DNA from: a virus
Virus record (IMG/VR): IMGVR_UViG_3300036851_000374
Coordinates: 1-40,359 of that record
Strand: one strand, 5' to 3'
DNA length: 40,359 bases
How positions within the stretch are numbered: position 1 is the first letter of the stretch; the number at the start of each line of letters is the position of its first letter. This document shows, piece by piece, positions 7,274-15,646 of the stretch. The notes beneath the pieces were generated by a model. The model was given only the letters and a program-made list of their open reading frames with translations. It made no database searches and was not told the DNA's origin. Position numbers and translations under genes: made by a program.

Positions 7274-10200
7274 CGCTGCCGATCATCGGTTACAAGGGCG
7301 GCAAGGGCGGCGGCGGTTCTCAGCGCACGCCAGTCGAAGCGGCCGATACCCTGCGCTCGCGCGCTTCAGCGCGTGTTTTAGATTTGATTGCCGAAGGCGA
7401 AATCGAGGGATTTGTAAACGGATTGCAATCGGTCTATCTGGACGAGACGCCGATTCAGAATGCGAACGGTACATTTAACTTCGATGGCGTCACCGTCTAT
7501 TTCGTCCCAGGGACGCAGGATCAGCAATACATCCCCGGCTTCAGCAATATTGAATCAGAGTTCGCGGTCGCAACTGAAGTCAAAGTAGCTGACCCAGTTG
7601 TGCGGACGATCAACAATCCGAGCGTCAATGCGGTGCGTGTGCGGATTTCCATTCCCGCGCTGTCAAGCCTGAATACAACTACCGGCGATTTAACTGGCAC
7701 TACAGTTCAATTCGCAATCGATGTTCAATCATCCGGTGGTGAATTTCAGGCGGCGCCACTCTCCGCAGGCTGGCTATCGGCGAATCTTTCTGGCGGCATC
7801 GTCAGCATGTCTCAAGCTGGGACCGGGATCGCGGCATCGGTGACGTGGAACAAGCCAAGCGATCAGTATTCGCCATTCGTCCAACCGCCGCGCAGAACGA
7901 TTACTTATGACGTTGAATTCCGCCTGCAGGGCGCTGTTGCGTGGCAGCTCTACAAACGCGAATCAATAACTGATGACGATTTCAGGACGCGCGGCAATCA
8001 GGCTGGCGCATTTGTCGCCGGACCATTTGGTCTACCGGCACCGTCCAATCCTGGCGGTCAAGTCGGCTTTCAGCCTTTTGGCATTCCGCTTTATCAGCAG
8101 AACGCGATTCCCGCGCGGATCTATGAAATCAGCAATCTTGCTTCCGGCAAGTATGAGTTGCGAGTCAGCAAAGTTTCCGGTGATGGCACGCTTTCGATCT
8201 CCAATCCTCGGGTTTATGTGCCAATCAACCATGTGACGATCACCGATAAAGCATCGTCGAAGTATGAGCGCTCCTACTATATTCCGCTCACAGGTTCGGC
8301 GCCATGGAACATCAGGTTGCGCCGAATCACGCCTGATTCGACATCGAGCGCGCTCAATAACAAAACGGTTTTTGAAGCCTACACGGAAATTATCGAGCGC
8401 AAATTGCGCTATCCGAATTCCGCGCTCGTCGGACTCATTGTAGATTCCTCGCACTTCAGTGCGGTCCCGCAGCGTGCGTATCACGTGAAGCTGCTGCGGA
8501 TCCAAGTACCGAGCAATTACGATCCGATACTGCGCACTTATTCTGGAATCTGGGACGGTACTTTTAAAATCGCGTGGTCGAATAATCCGGCATGGTGCTT
8601 TTATGACTTAGCAACGAACACGCGCTATGGCTTGGGCCGTTATCTGGATCCACTGACGATCGATAAGTGGACGCTCTACACAATAGGCAAGTACTGCGAT
8701 GAGCTCGTGCATGACGGATTCGGCGGACTCGAGCCGCGTTTCACCTGCAATATCTATTGGCAGACGCAAGAGGAAGCATTCGATGTGCTCTCAGCAATGG
8801 CGTCGGTCTTCCGTGGCTTGATCTATTGGGCTGAAGGCAAAATTGTTCCGGTGCAAGATGCGCCAGCCAGCGCAGATTTCCAATTTTCCGTAGCCAATGT
8901 CATTGATGGGTTATTCACATATAGCGGCTCATCTCGCAGGGCGAGACATACGGTGGCGCTGGTCTCTTGGAATGATCCTGAGAATTTCTATCGGCAAAAG
9001 GTCGAGTATGTTGAGGATGCCGTAGGCATCGCCCGTTATGGCGTGGTAGAAACGGATGTCGTCTCAGTAGGCTGCACGTCCCGCGGACAGGCGCACCGAA
9101 TTGGCAAGTGGTTGCTTTACTCGGAAATAAATGAATCCGAGGTCGTGACGTTTCGCACCGGTTTGTATGGTGCTGCAGTGCGCCCGGGCAATATTATCCA
9201 GATTAACGATTCGCATCGCGCCGGTTTGCGCTTCTCGGGGCGTGTGGTATCGGCTACTACAAATGCGGTCACGTTAGATGCGCCAGTGACTATCGAGGCG
9301 CTCGCGGGATTGGACTATACGCTCTCCTGCATGATCGCAGTTAGTGAGCAATGGGAATCAGCAGCGGCGAAGGCGATAGGTGATCGCGTTTATTCGCGCG
9401 CGCCGAATCTGCATTTGCATTTTGAGTGCACAATCGCCGGCACGACCGGCACCAATGAGCCGGTATTCAATCGCCAGATTGGCGGCACGACGCAGGATGG
9501 TGATATCACATGGACGACGCGCTCAAATCTGCAAGAGCGCTTTGTTACCAACGATCCTGGCAGTCACACGACGCTCAATGTTGCCGCGCCTTTTACGGTT
9601 GCGCCTGAGCCGCAAACGATTTGGATACTGATCTCCTCTGCGCTTCAGGCGTCGAAATGGCGGGCATTGTCGATTGCCGAAGTCGAACCTCACCTCTATG
9701 AGATCGCCGCAGTCGCGCACAACCCTAATAAATTCGCGGCGATTGAGGAAAATGTTGTGCTCGAAATGCCGAGCACGTCAGTTCTGACTGGTACGCCACT
9801 ACCGCCGAGCGGCCTTGTATTGGACGAATTGCTAATCAACTTCCGTGGGCGACTCACTTCCGTATTGACGATCAAATGGAATGCGGTCGCTGGCGCCAAA
9901 GCCTATGCGATTGAATACCGCAAGGATCAGGGAACATGGATCAAGCTGCCGGATCAACTCCAACCATATGCGGAAGTCGTTGATATCATCCCAGGCGCAT
10001 ATCAAGTGCGTTTGGTTGCGATCAACCAATTAGGCAATCCATCGGCGCCGCTTCTCAAATCGAGATTAGTTCTTGGCAAAGCTAACCCGCCGCAAAATGT
10101 AAGCGGTTTTGCAGTAGCCCGTAGTAGCGGCATTCTGAAATTTTCATGGCAGCACATAGCTGATGCCGATCTCGATTATTACGAGCTGCGCCGCGGCTCG

Positions 10201-11115
10201 ACATGGGAATCCGCGATCCCGCTAGGCGAGACAATCAGCAATCACTTTGATCTCGACACGAATTCCGGCGGCACGTATCTACTCAAGGCCTTTGATACAT
10301 CCGGCAATCAGAGTGCTCTGGCTGCGGTCATCATCGCGCCCAATTACGCCAATGTGAACGTGGTCGTGAATGACGACGACAAAGATGCCGGATGGCCAGG
10401 GACAAAAGTAAATGTAAGCGTTGACGGCGGCAATGCCATTGTGCTTGCTGGCCGCAAGCCTTGGGCTGAATTCACGCAACCGTGGGCGACCTATACAGGT
10501 GATTGGTTCGCGAGTTCCGTCCCATTCACGGATGGTTCGTACACGACCGATGTGCTCGATCTCGGCGACGTATTGAATTCTCGCGTTGAGATCATTCCGA
10601 CGATCGAGCAGCAAGTTCTCGGTGGACGTCCTTGGGCGAGTTATACGGATCCCTGGTTCACTTACACCGAGCCTTGGGCTGGCACGCCAGGAAAGATTTC
10701 CGCAACTTTTGAAATCAGAACCAGCAACGATAACGTCATTTTCACGGCGTGGGCACCGTTCGTCACTGGTTTTTACAGCGCGCGCTATTTGCAAGTGCGC
10801 GCAAATTTGGCGACGCTCGACATCAATTATTTGCCGCGCATGACTTCGCTGCTTATGAAAGTCGATGTGCCTGATCGCGTTTTGCATTTTGAAGATGCGT
10901 CAGTACCATCAAGCGGATTGCATCTGACTTTTACGCCACCATTCGTGAACGTCCAAACTGTGCAGGTAACGATTCAAGGCGGATTAGTTGGCGACGATTA
11001 TCGCGTGACGAATAAAAACAACGATGGCTGCGATGTGCAGGTTTTCAATTCGGCCGGAACTGCCAAGGCCGGTGTTTTGGATGTGGATGCATTCGGCTAT
11101 GGAGAACGGCCTTGA
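7270..11115 (+). CDS. Host specificity protein J (central tail fibre)
   Basis: A 1281-residue lambda gpJ homologue that forms the tail tip and determines receptor binding. GTG start chosen by GTGA overlap with I. The N-terminus (GYKGGKGGGGSQRTPVEAAD, then LRSRASARVLDLIAEGEIEG) is diagnostic. Two fibronectin type III-like domains lie at about 845-930 and 937-1023. After them a Trp-rich motif is present twice (about 1061-1080 and 1118-1138), which may be the receptor-contact part. Nearly all of the central hub (100-840) follows the family pattern. Confidence 0.92.
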   Translation: MTLPIIGYKGGKGGGGSQRTPVEAADTLRSRASARVLDLIAEGEIEGFVNGLQSVYLDETPIQNANGTFNFDGVTVYFVPGTQDQQYIPGFSNIESEFAVATEVKVADPVVRTINNPSVNAVRVRISIPALSSLNTTTGDLTGTTVQFAIDVQSSGGEFQAAPLSAGWLSANLSGGIVSMSQAGTGIAASVTWNKPSDQYSPFVQPPRRTITYDVEFRLQGAVAWQLYKRESITDDDFRTRGNQAGAFVAGPFGLPAPSNPGGQVGFQPFGIPLYQQNAIPARIYEISNLASGKYELRVSKVSGDGTLSISNPRVYVPINHVTITDKASSKYERSYYIPLTGSAPWNIRLRRITPDSTSSALNNKTVFEAYTEIIERKLRYPNSALVGLIVDSSHFSAVPQRAYHVKLLRIQVPSNYDPILRTYSGIWDGTFKIAWSNNPAWCFYDLATNTRYGLGRYLDPLTIDKWTLYTIGKYCDELVHDGFGGLEPRFTCNIYWQTQEEAFDVLSAMASVFRGLIYWAEGKIVPVQDAPASADFQFSVANVIDGLFTYSGSSRRARHTVALVSWNDPENFYRQKVEYVEDAVGIARYGVVETDVVSVGCTSRGQAHRIGKWLLYSEINESEVVTFRTGLYGAAVRPGNIIQINDSHRAGLRFSGRVVSATTNAVTLDAPVTIEALAGLDYTLSCMIAVSEQWESAAAKAIGDRVYSRAPNLHLHFECTIAGTTGTNEPVFNRQIGGTTQDGDITWTTRSNLQERFVTNDPGSHTTLNVAAPFTVAPEPQTIWILISSALQASKWRALSIAEVEPHLYEIAAVAHNPNKFAAIEENVVLEMPSTSVLTGTPLPPSGLVLDELLINFRGRLTSVLTIKWNAVAGAKAYAIEYRKDQGTWIKLPDQLQPYAEVVDIIPGAYQVRLVAINQLGNPSAPLLKSRLVLGKANPPQNVSGFAVARSSGILKFSWQHIADADLDYYELRRGSTWESAIPLGETISNHFDLDTNSGGTYLLKAFDTSGNQSALAAVIIAPNYANVNVVVNDDDKDAGWPGTKVNVSVDGGNAIVLAGRKPWAEFTQPWATYTGDWFASSVPFTDGSYTTDVLDLGDVLNSRVEIIPTIEQQVLGGRPWASYTDPWFTYTEPWAGTPGKISATFEIRTSNDNVIFTAWAPFVTGFYSARYLQVRANLATLDINYLPRMTSLLMKVDVPDRVLHFEDASVPSSGLHLTFTPPFVNVQTVQVTIQGGLVGDDYRVTNKNNDGCDVQVFNSAGTAKAGVLDVDAFGYGERP

Positions 11116-12098
11116 GTCAAGCTTGGACAATTGACGATATCAATCCGGCTGCCGGCGGCAGTTCGCCGGCAACGGATGCACCAAAGATCAAGGAGAGCTT
11201 TGAATCCTTGCGCAGCAATTTCAGCGGGGCCACTGCGCCCACTGATACGGTTGCTCATATGTTTTGGGCGGATACGACCGCCAATCTACAGAAGCAGCGC
11301 AATGCCGCGAATAGCGCTTGGATCACGATAGGTTCCCTACTTGAGCCGAATGCCGGCGTCGGGATGTCGCGCGGCAACGATTCGAAGAACAATGCGACCA
11401 CGCCGAATACGCAATGGGATTTGAATGCCGATGCGATCGTGCTTAAAGATGGAAACAATATGTCGGTCGCCAAAAATCCGGCCGTCATTACGTGCAATAT
11501 TTCTACTGCGGGCCCAGCGGCAAATGGGCGTGATCAATCTGGCGCATTTGTTGCGAACAGCTTCGTTCATTTCTTCTGGATCTGGAACGGGACGACGCTG
11601 GCGAGTCTCGCTTCCGCATCGCTCTCGCCGACTTTACCGACCGGCTACACGCATTCGCTTTATGCTGGAACTGTGCCGCTCGATGGCTCAGGCAATTTGA
11701 GAAAAATGCGGCACAAAGGGCGATTCGCTTTTTATGAGCAGCAGCAAAATATTCTCTCTGGTGGGCCGTCGCAATCAGAAGCGGCAATAAACACCGCGAC
11801 ATTCGTGCCGTCAAATGCGCTTGATGTCATTCTACTAATAGATGCACAAGCAGCGAGCACTGGTACAGGTGCCGCGCAGGCGCTCTACAATATTCGCTTG
11901 ATCACTGGCATTGACTACTTTGCCGGGATACTTCAGTGGCATTCATCTGGAACTGGTGGATTGGCTATAAATCGGCATCAATTAACGATCCCCAATCTAG
12001 CGCAATCCTTCCGTTATATTTGGTCCGGGCTTTTCAGTGCCCAAAATCCAAGTCTGACCGCATACGTCAACGGCTACACGATGCCCAATGGAGGCTAA
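11112..12098 (+). CDS. Tail fibre-like protein downstream of J
   Basis: A 328-residue protein starting with TTG, which overlaps the J stop as TTGA. The N-terminal 85 residues (WTIDDINPAAGGSSPATD..IKESFESLRSNFSG) resemble the small N-terminal modules of phage virion fibres. The remainder is Ser/Thr/Gly/Ala-rich beta sequence without a recognisable enzymatic motif. The position directly after J suggests a side fibre or a tip-attached receptor protein. Confidence 0.65.
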   Translation: MSQAWTIDDINPAAGGSSPATDAPKIKESFESLRSNFSGATAPTDTVAHMFWADTTANLQKQRNAANSAWITIGSLLEPNAGVGMSRGNDSKNNATTPNTQWDLNADAIVLKDGNNMSVAKNPAVITCNISTAGPAANGRDQSGAFVANSFVHFFWIWNGTTLASLASASLSPTLPTGYTHSLYAGTVPLDGSGNLRKMRHKGRFAFYEQQQNILSGGPSQSEAAINTATFVPSNALDVILLIDAQAASTGTGAAQALYNIRLITGIDYFAGILQWHSSGTGGLAINRHQLTIPNLAQSFRYIWSGLFSAQNPSLTAYVNGYTMPNGG

Positions 12099-12422
12099 AT
12101 GAAAAAAGCCTTTTTCGATTCAAGCACGCGGCTCCTTAAAACCTACGGCTACATCGATGCAAACGAGCCAGATGACCTCGTTCTTGAAGTTGACGATTCG
12201 TTCAACGAAACGCCAGGCAGAGTCAAGCTTAACGCAGCGGCTGATGGCGTTGTGCCATACACGCCGCCGCCATTGACCGATGCGCAGAAGGATGCCGAAG
12301 TGCAAGCTCAGTTGGATAGCCAGAAAATGCTCAAGGCAGTCGTGCTCTGGGTGGCGGATCTCCACGATCTCACGCCCGCACAAGCCAGGGCTGCGGTGCT
12401 CGCGAAGTCCAGAAATCTGTAA
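12099..12422 (+). CDS. Fibre-associated small protein
   Basis: A 107-residue protein whose ATG directly follows the stop of the fibre gene. An N-terminal beta half (MKKAFFDSSTRLLKTYGYID...) is joined by a Pro-rich PYTPPPLTD linker to a helical C-terminal half. Similar two-part small proteins follow fibre genes in many phages and act as chaperones or trimerisation helpers. That role is inferred from position; no family is firmly recognised. Confidence 0.55.
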   Translation: MKKAFFDSSTRLLKTYGYIDANEPDDLVLEVDDSFNETPGRVKLNAAADGVVPYTPPPLTDAQKDAEVQAQLDSQKMLKAVVLWVADLHDLTPAQARAAVLAKSRNL

Positions 12423-12441
12423 TTATCTCTAGGAGAGTTTG

Positions 12442-12747
12442 ATGGATGAAAACGGCAATGACAAATTCAGTCGGCGCAAATCGATCGCCACGATTACTGT
12501 TACGTGGATCAGCCTATTAGTGATTGCCGCAGTTGTGATGTTTCCGCCCACTATCACGGCGTTTGCCGCCTATCGGCAGGGCCAAAATATGGCGGTTAAA
12601 CTGGAGCAGGTACACGTCCAGACGAACTCCAATCTCACGGCCCTGAAAGCTGATCTTGAGAGCGCGAATCAACAGATTAAAAGCCTACAGACCTTGGTGG
12701 CAACTATGGTCGAAGAAAGAAAAGCGCTGCAAGAAAAGCCGCGATGA
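12442..12747 (+). CDS. Membrane-anchored coiled-coil protein (possible i-spanin-like)
   Basis: A 101-residue protein: a charged N-terminus, one transmembrane segment (about 14-42, ITVTWISLLVIAAVVMF) and a C-terminal coiled coil (about 45-101). This is the topology of an inner-membrane spanin or other membrane-tethered rod. ATG 12442 is preferred over TTG 12439 because AGGAGAG (12431-12437) is well spaced from it. It overlaps the next gene, also TM plus coiled coil, by ATGA. No lipoprotein partner overlaps it, so the spanin role is uncertain. Confidence 0.55.
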   Translation: MDENGNDKFSRRKSIATITVTWISLLVIAAVVMFPPTITAFAAYRQGQNMAVKLEQVHVQTNSNLTALKADLESANQQIKSLQTLVATMVEERKALQEKPR

Positions 12748-13148
12748 GCGTCGAGCTATTGCTGGCCGTGCTGAGTATATTGATTCCGGCGACTGGAGTC
12801 ATGATCGGCATGCTCTACAAGGGGCTGAAGGAGCAAATCGCCGAAGTGCGTGAAGAAACATCGAAATCTTTGCACAAGATCGAAGCGACAATAAATGAAC
12901 AATCGGCGCATCGCGCGCGCTTGCTCGATCAAATGAATCAGCGAATAGAAGTCCAAGACTCGAAGCGAGAACTTGCGACCGACAAGCTCGGAACCAAAAT
13001 TGAGCAGGTAGGCGTTGATCTAAGCAAAGTCAGTCTGAAGCTGGAGCGGGTTTCGACACAAGTGAATGTTCGGTTATCGAATATCGAGGAGAGATCCAAT
13101 CAGCGACGTCGTACCGACCCTAAAGAGCAGAACGACAACGATGTTTGA
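12744..13148 (+). CDS. Membrane-anchored coiled-coil protein
   Basis: A 134-residue protein with an N-terminal transmembrane helix (about 4-26, LLLAVLSILIPATGVMIGML) and a long heptad-type coiled coil (30-120) ending in a charged tail. The same layout as its upstream neighbour suggests the two act together, perhaps as a hetero-oligomer in the envelope. It may belong to lysis or to tail-tip/membrane functions. Family not recognised. Confidence 0.5.
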   Translation: MSVELLLAVLSILIPATGVMIGMLYKGLKEQIAEVREETSKSLHKIEATINEQSAHRARLLDQMNQRIEVQDSKRELATDKLGTKIEQVGVDLSKVSLKLERVSTQVNVRLSNIEERSNQRRRTDPKEQNDNDV

Positions 13149-13458
13149 ATCACTTGAACTCATCATCAAAATGTTGGTGGTAGTCAATGCTGTCGTGCTG
13201 GCCGCGGTGACCGTATGGCTGATTGTTTACTATCGGCACGATCAACGATTCCGCCATGTTTTGCCCACCGCGGTCTGTTTGTTGATGTTGTGGGGCGGGA
13301 CTACACAAGGTATCTATATCGAAAGAACTGAGCCGCTCAGCTTTCGCATGCTTTATTACGGCGTCGCCTATGTGGTGGGCGACATAGGCATCATCGGCCT
13401 GATCACGTGGCGGTATCGCTCTGACAAAGCCGGTAAATTTCCTCGTCTTCAAAAGTAA
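13141..13458 (+). CDS. Three-helix membrane protein, holin candidate
   Basis: A 105-residue hydrophobic protein with three probable transmembrane helices (about 9-31, 40-58, 70-90) and a basic C-terminus (WRYRSDKAGKFPRLQK), the layout of a class I holin. ATG 13141 overlaps the preceding gene by 8 bases. Another holin candidate lies directly downstream of the endolysin (15858-16124), so this one could be an antiholin or an unrelated membrane protein. Confidence 0.45.
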   Translation: MFESLELIIKMLVVVNAVVLAAVTVWLIVYYRHDQRFRHVLPTAVCLLMLWGGTTQGIYIERTEPLSFRMLYYGVAYVVGDIGIIGLITWRYRSDKAGKFPRLQK

Positions 13459-13507
13459 CTAACTCCTCCCGGTAACTCCGGCTTTGCTCGTCGCGGCAAC
13501 TTTTATG

Positions 13508-13553
13508 GGCTATTAGCCAAACGGCTAAATTTAGCCCAGCGGCTACATTTAGT
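13508..13553 (+). repeat. Cluster of GGCTA half-sites and palindromes
   Basis: Within a 106-base gap, GGCTA occurs at 13508, 13523 and 13541. The first two are parts of palindromes, GGCTATTAGCC (13508-13518) and the perfect 14-base GGCTAAATTTAGCC (13523-13536). The third is followed by CATTTAG, a near copy of AATTTAG. The cluster sits just before the Shine-Dalgarno (GGAGG 13553-13557) of the metallopeptidase-like gene, so an operator or RNA structure is plausible. Confidence 0.5.
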
Positions 13554-13564
13554 GGAGGCCAATC

Positions 13565-13966
13565 ATGGCCGAACTATTCATGATCCTGATGAGCTGGGCT
13601 GCGTCATTGTCCGGTACGCCGATGCCCGCTGCCATGCCGCCGGTTGTGTGGGTCGAGAAGGAATGGCTCTACGAAGTCGTTTGCCAAGGCAAGCCCTGCC
13701 GTGTGATGGGATTGCACCACGATGGCACGGTTTATCTCGACAAGCGGCTGGACCCCGCAAACAAGGTATACCACGCCTCTATCGTCGTTCACGAGTTCGA
13801 CCACTACCTACGCTGGCATACCGGCGCGTTCAAGTCGAGCTATGACGCGTGCAGAGACGTGATCGAAGAGGAGCGCCATGCATTTGGGGTGCAGCAGGGG
13901 TTTCTGACGGCCCACGGTATCTATCAGCCTGTAGGTCTTTCGATGCACTTCTCGGATTGCCGATGA
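13565..13966 (+). CDS. HEXXH metallopeptidase-like protein
   Basis: A 133-residue protein with a hydrophobic, signal-like N-terminus (about 1-27) and the zinc-binding motif HEFDH (76-80) inside VVHEFDHYLRWHTG, followed by an acidic EEERHA segment (about 101-106) that could give the third ligand. Cysteines at 40, 45 and near both ends may form disulfides if exported. It resembles small phage HEXXH proteins of unknown role. It lies in the lysis-side accessory block and could act on envelope proteins. GGAGG gives a good ribosome binding site. Confidence 0.6.
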   Translation: MAELFMILMSWAASLSGTPMPAAMPPVVWVEKEWLYEVVCQGKPCRVMGLHHDGTVYLDKRLDPANKVYHASIVVHEFDHYLRWHTGAFKSSYDACRDVIEEERHAFGVQQGFLTAHGIYQPVGLSMHFSDCR

Positions 13967-14235
13967 GCGTCGGGCAAGATTTTATGGAAAAACTCGAAAA
14001 TCCTCTTGTTTTTCAAAACCCACCGGCGGGCGGGAATTCGCCAACTAGAAGCATCTACCGCTACGCAGGCTCGATCAGCGAGCGATTGAATGCGTGGCTG
14101 GGCGGCAAACCCGGCGAATCCTTATGTGAACGAGCCGCATGCTCCACTAGCTGGCGCGGCCGGTTGTTTTGCCGTGTCGTTGATTCCGTGATTCCGAAAC
14201 ACTGCGAGTCCCGCAGAACTAAACGTGGAGGCTGA
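13963..14235 (+). CDS. Hypothetical protein, 90 residues
   Basis: Starts at ATG 13963 by ATGA overlap with the metallopeptidase-like gene. The protein is basic, with a short N-terminal helix, a Pro/Gly-rich NPPAGGNSPTRS stretch and four cysteines in its second half (CERAACSTSW...CRVVDS...HCES). No family is recognised. The stop shares a base with the next ATG (TGATG at 14233-14237), so it is part of a tightly coupled accessory group. Confidence 0.5.
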   Translation: MSVGQDFMEKLENPLVFQNPPAGGNSPTRSIYRYAGSISERLNAWLGGKPGESLCERAACSTSWRGRLFCRVVDSVIPKHCESRRTKRGG

Positions 14236-14426
14236 TGATGCAGCGCGTGCTCTGTTGGCTTTTTGCCAAAGTCTATCGTCGCTGGTTGTGGAATGAGTTC
14301 TACAACAACTATGACCGCGTGCTCAAGGTACACGGCTGGCGCACAGCGACCGTCGCGAGCGTAGGCAAGTCTGGCAGAGAAGTTCACCGCTACATCATGG
14401 CACCGTGCTTCTGGATATTCCAGTGA
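14235..14426 (+). CDS. Small basic aromatic protein, 63 residues
   Basis: Starts MMQRVLCWLFAKVYRRWLW; either ATG (14235 or 14238) is possible, with GGAG at 14227-14230. An amphipathic, Trp/Tyr-rich N-terminal helix could associate with membrane. No known family. The last codons overlap the GTG of the following broken gene (14423). Confidence 0.5.
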   Translation: MMQRVLCWLFAKVYRRWLWNEFYNNYDRVLKVHGWRTATVASVGKSGREVHRYIMAPCFWIFQ

Positions 14427-14603
14427 CCGACAAACCCCAATGCGGCAACTGCGCGCACTTCAAAGAGCCGAAGAGCCAGAAAAATGCTGGCATTCGGGTT
14501 CCGCCAGTGCGAGATGCAGGAAAAGTATTTGTATCGCCCCGCGCATCTGACGTGCGCTTTTGAGCCGCCGCGATTTTCTCCGAAGGCGTATCTGGAGCTG
14601 TAA
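14423..14603 (+). pseudogene. Small four-cysteine (zinc-binding) protein gene with a frameshift
   Basis: From GTG 14423 the frame reads MTDKPQCGNCAHFKEPKSQK with a CxxC knuckle, then loses sense at the A-run 14480-14484 and stops at about 14562. In the +1 frame from 14484 the sequence continues MLAFGFRQCEMQEKYLYRP..LTC..., supplying the two missing cysteines, and ends at TAA 14601-14603. Together the parts make a typical small phage Cys4 protein of about 60 residues. A one-base indel in the A-run, a sequencing error or +1 recoding would all explain it. Confidence 0.6.
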
Positions 14604-14605
14604 CG

Positions 14606-14791
14606 GTGAGAGTTACTATTCGCGACCCCGCCGGATTTGAACACACCCTGCTTTTCGAGGGTGACGAAGTTTGGGGCGCGGAGAACGTCGCGCATTGGGC
14701 AGAAGCTTCTGAGCGGAATGTCATCACCAATTCGCTGATTAGTGCTCTCAGGTCATCTACTCCGTTGCCTTTTGGCTTTCAACACGCATGA
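14606..14791 (+). CDS. Hypothetical protein, 61 residues
   Basis: GTG start two bases after the stop of the broken Cys4 gene; the stop overlaps the next ATG (ATGA 14788). The product begins with a beta hairpin-like MRVTIRDPAGFEHTLLFEGD, followed by a helical region. No family recognised. It belongs to the coupled group of small genes leading to the endolysin. Confidence 0.5.
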   Translation: MRVTIRDPAGFEHTLLFEGDEVWGAENVAHWAEASERNVITNSLISALRSSTPLPFGFQHA

Positions 14792-14973
14792 GCAAATTGC
14801 GCATCAAATTCCGGTGGACCGGCTACAAAGTCTACGAGCGTGTGTTTGAACATCCTGATGCTTTCGAGGATTGGTTCGAGCCGATGCTGGAAAAGCCGAC
14901 GATAGAGTCGGTTGAGGAAATGTCTCTTTCGGCTGATGGAACTCCGAGATGGGTTGAGAAGGAAATGGTGTGA
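14788..14973 (+). CDS. Hypothetical protein, 61 residues
   Basis: ATG by ATGA overlap upstream; the stop is overlapped by the GTG of the endolysin (GTGA 14970). Acidic C-terminal half (FEDWFEPMLEKPTIESVEEM) after a basic beta-like N-terminus (SKLRIKFRWTGYKVYERVFE). No recognised domain. Translational coupling suggests co-expression with the endolysin. Confidence 0.5.
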   Translation: MSKLRIKFRWTGYKVYERVFEHPDAFEDWFEPMLEKPTIESVEEMSLSADGTPRWVEKEMV

Positions 14974-15497
14974 GCTATCTGTCCGCCTTGGAAATTGTGC
15001 TCGGACATGAAGGCGGCGAATCCGATCATCCGGATGATCGTGGCGGGCACACGAATCAGGGCATTACCCAATCCACCTACAACCGCTGGCGCGATAAACA
15101 CGGCCAAGCGCGGCAGTCAGTTGAGCACATCACGCGCGAAGAACTGGTAGAGATTTACTTCGAGCAATATTGGAAGCCGATTCGCGGCGATGAGTTGCCG
15201 CCCGCAGTCGCAGTGGCGGTATTCGATTGTGCAATCAATTCGGGTATTGGCCGCACCATCACGCTTCTGCAAGCGGCATTACACGTGAAACAGGATGGCA
15301 TTTTCGGGCCGATGACGATGAATGCAGTTTTATCCTCGAAACCGAGGAAATTGCTGTTCGACTTCGGTAATGAGCGCACGCGGTTTCTCTGCAATATTGC
15401 GCAGGCCGACCATACACAAATTGCGTTCATTGAGGGCTGGGTAATGCGCCCGAGGTTTATCGAGCAGAAGGTGCTGCTGAATACTAATTCGGCATGA
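14970..15497 (+). CDS. Endolysin, glycosyl hydrolase family 108 type
   Basis: A 175-residue muramidase-type endolysin that hydrolyses the peptidoglycan glycan backbone at lysis. The N-terminal catalytic part carries the family signature HEGGES (13-18, catalytic Glu14) followed by GGHTNQGIT (25-33). The C-terminal half (about 96-170) fits the peptidoglycan-binding domain usually paired with GH108. There is no signal peptide, so release should need a holin. GTG start chosen by GTGA overlap with the preceding gene. Confidence 0.88.
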   Translation: MSYLSALEIVLGHEGGESDHPDDRGGHTNQGITQSTYNRWRDKHGQARQSVEHITREELVEIYFEQYWKPIRGDELPPAVAVAVFDCAINSGIGRTITLLQAALHVKQDGIFGPMTMNAVLSSKPRKLLFDFGNERTRFLCNIAQADHTQIAFIEGWVMRPRFIEQKVLLNTNSA

Positions 15498-15515
15498 ATT
15501 AGTACGAGATTAGTA

Positions 15516-15619
15516 GGTTGTGGCAAGAAGAGCGCGCCCTCCTGCGTGGTTGGGATTTCCACCCAACGACCTCTGGACCGTGCCAGCGCTCTATTGCTGA
15601 GCTACCCCGCCGCCACAAC
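15516..15619 (-). other. Decayed tRNA-like cloverleaf on the opposite strand
   Basis: An outer perfect 9-base inverted repeat GGTTGTGGC (15516-15524) / GCCACAACC (15611-15619) encloses, on the minus strand, a tRNA-like core at 15610-15543. The core has an acceptor-like GCGGGG / CCACGC with one mismatch, TA at positions 8-9, a D-arm GCTC-AGCAATA-GAGC, an anticodon-like arm CTGG-CACGGT-CCAG whose loop is too short, AGGTC as variable loop, and a T-arm with the loop TGGAAAT. It looks like a degenerate tRNA and is probably not functional as one. It is antisense to the lysis operon. Confidence 0.45.
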
Positions 15620-15646
15620 CGAAGAGATTGTAACACCGCCTCAAAT

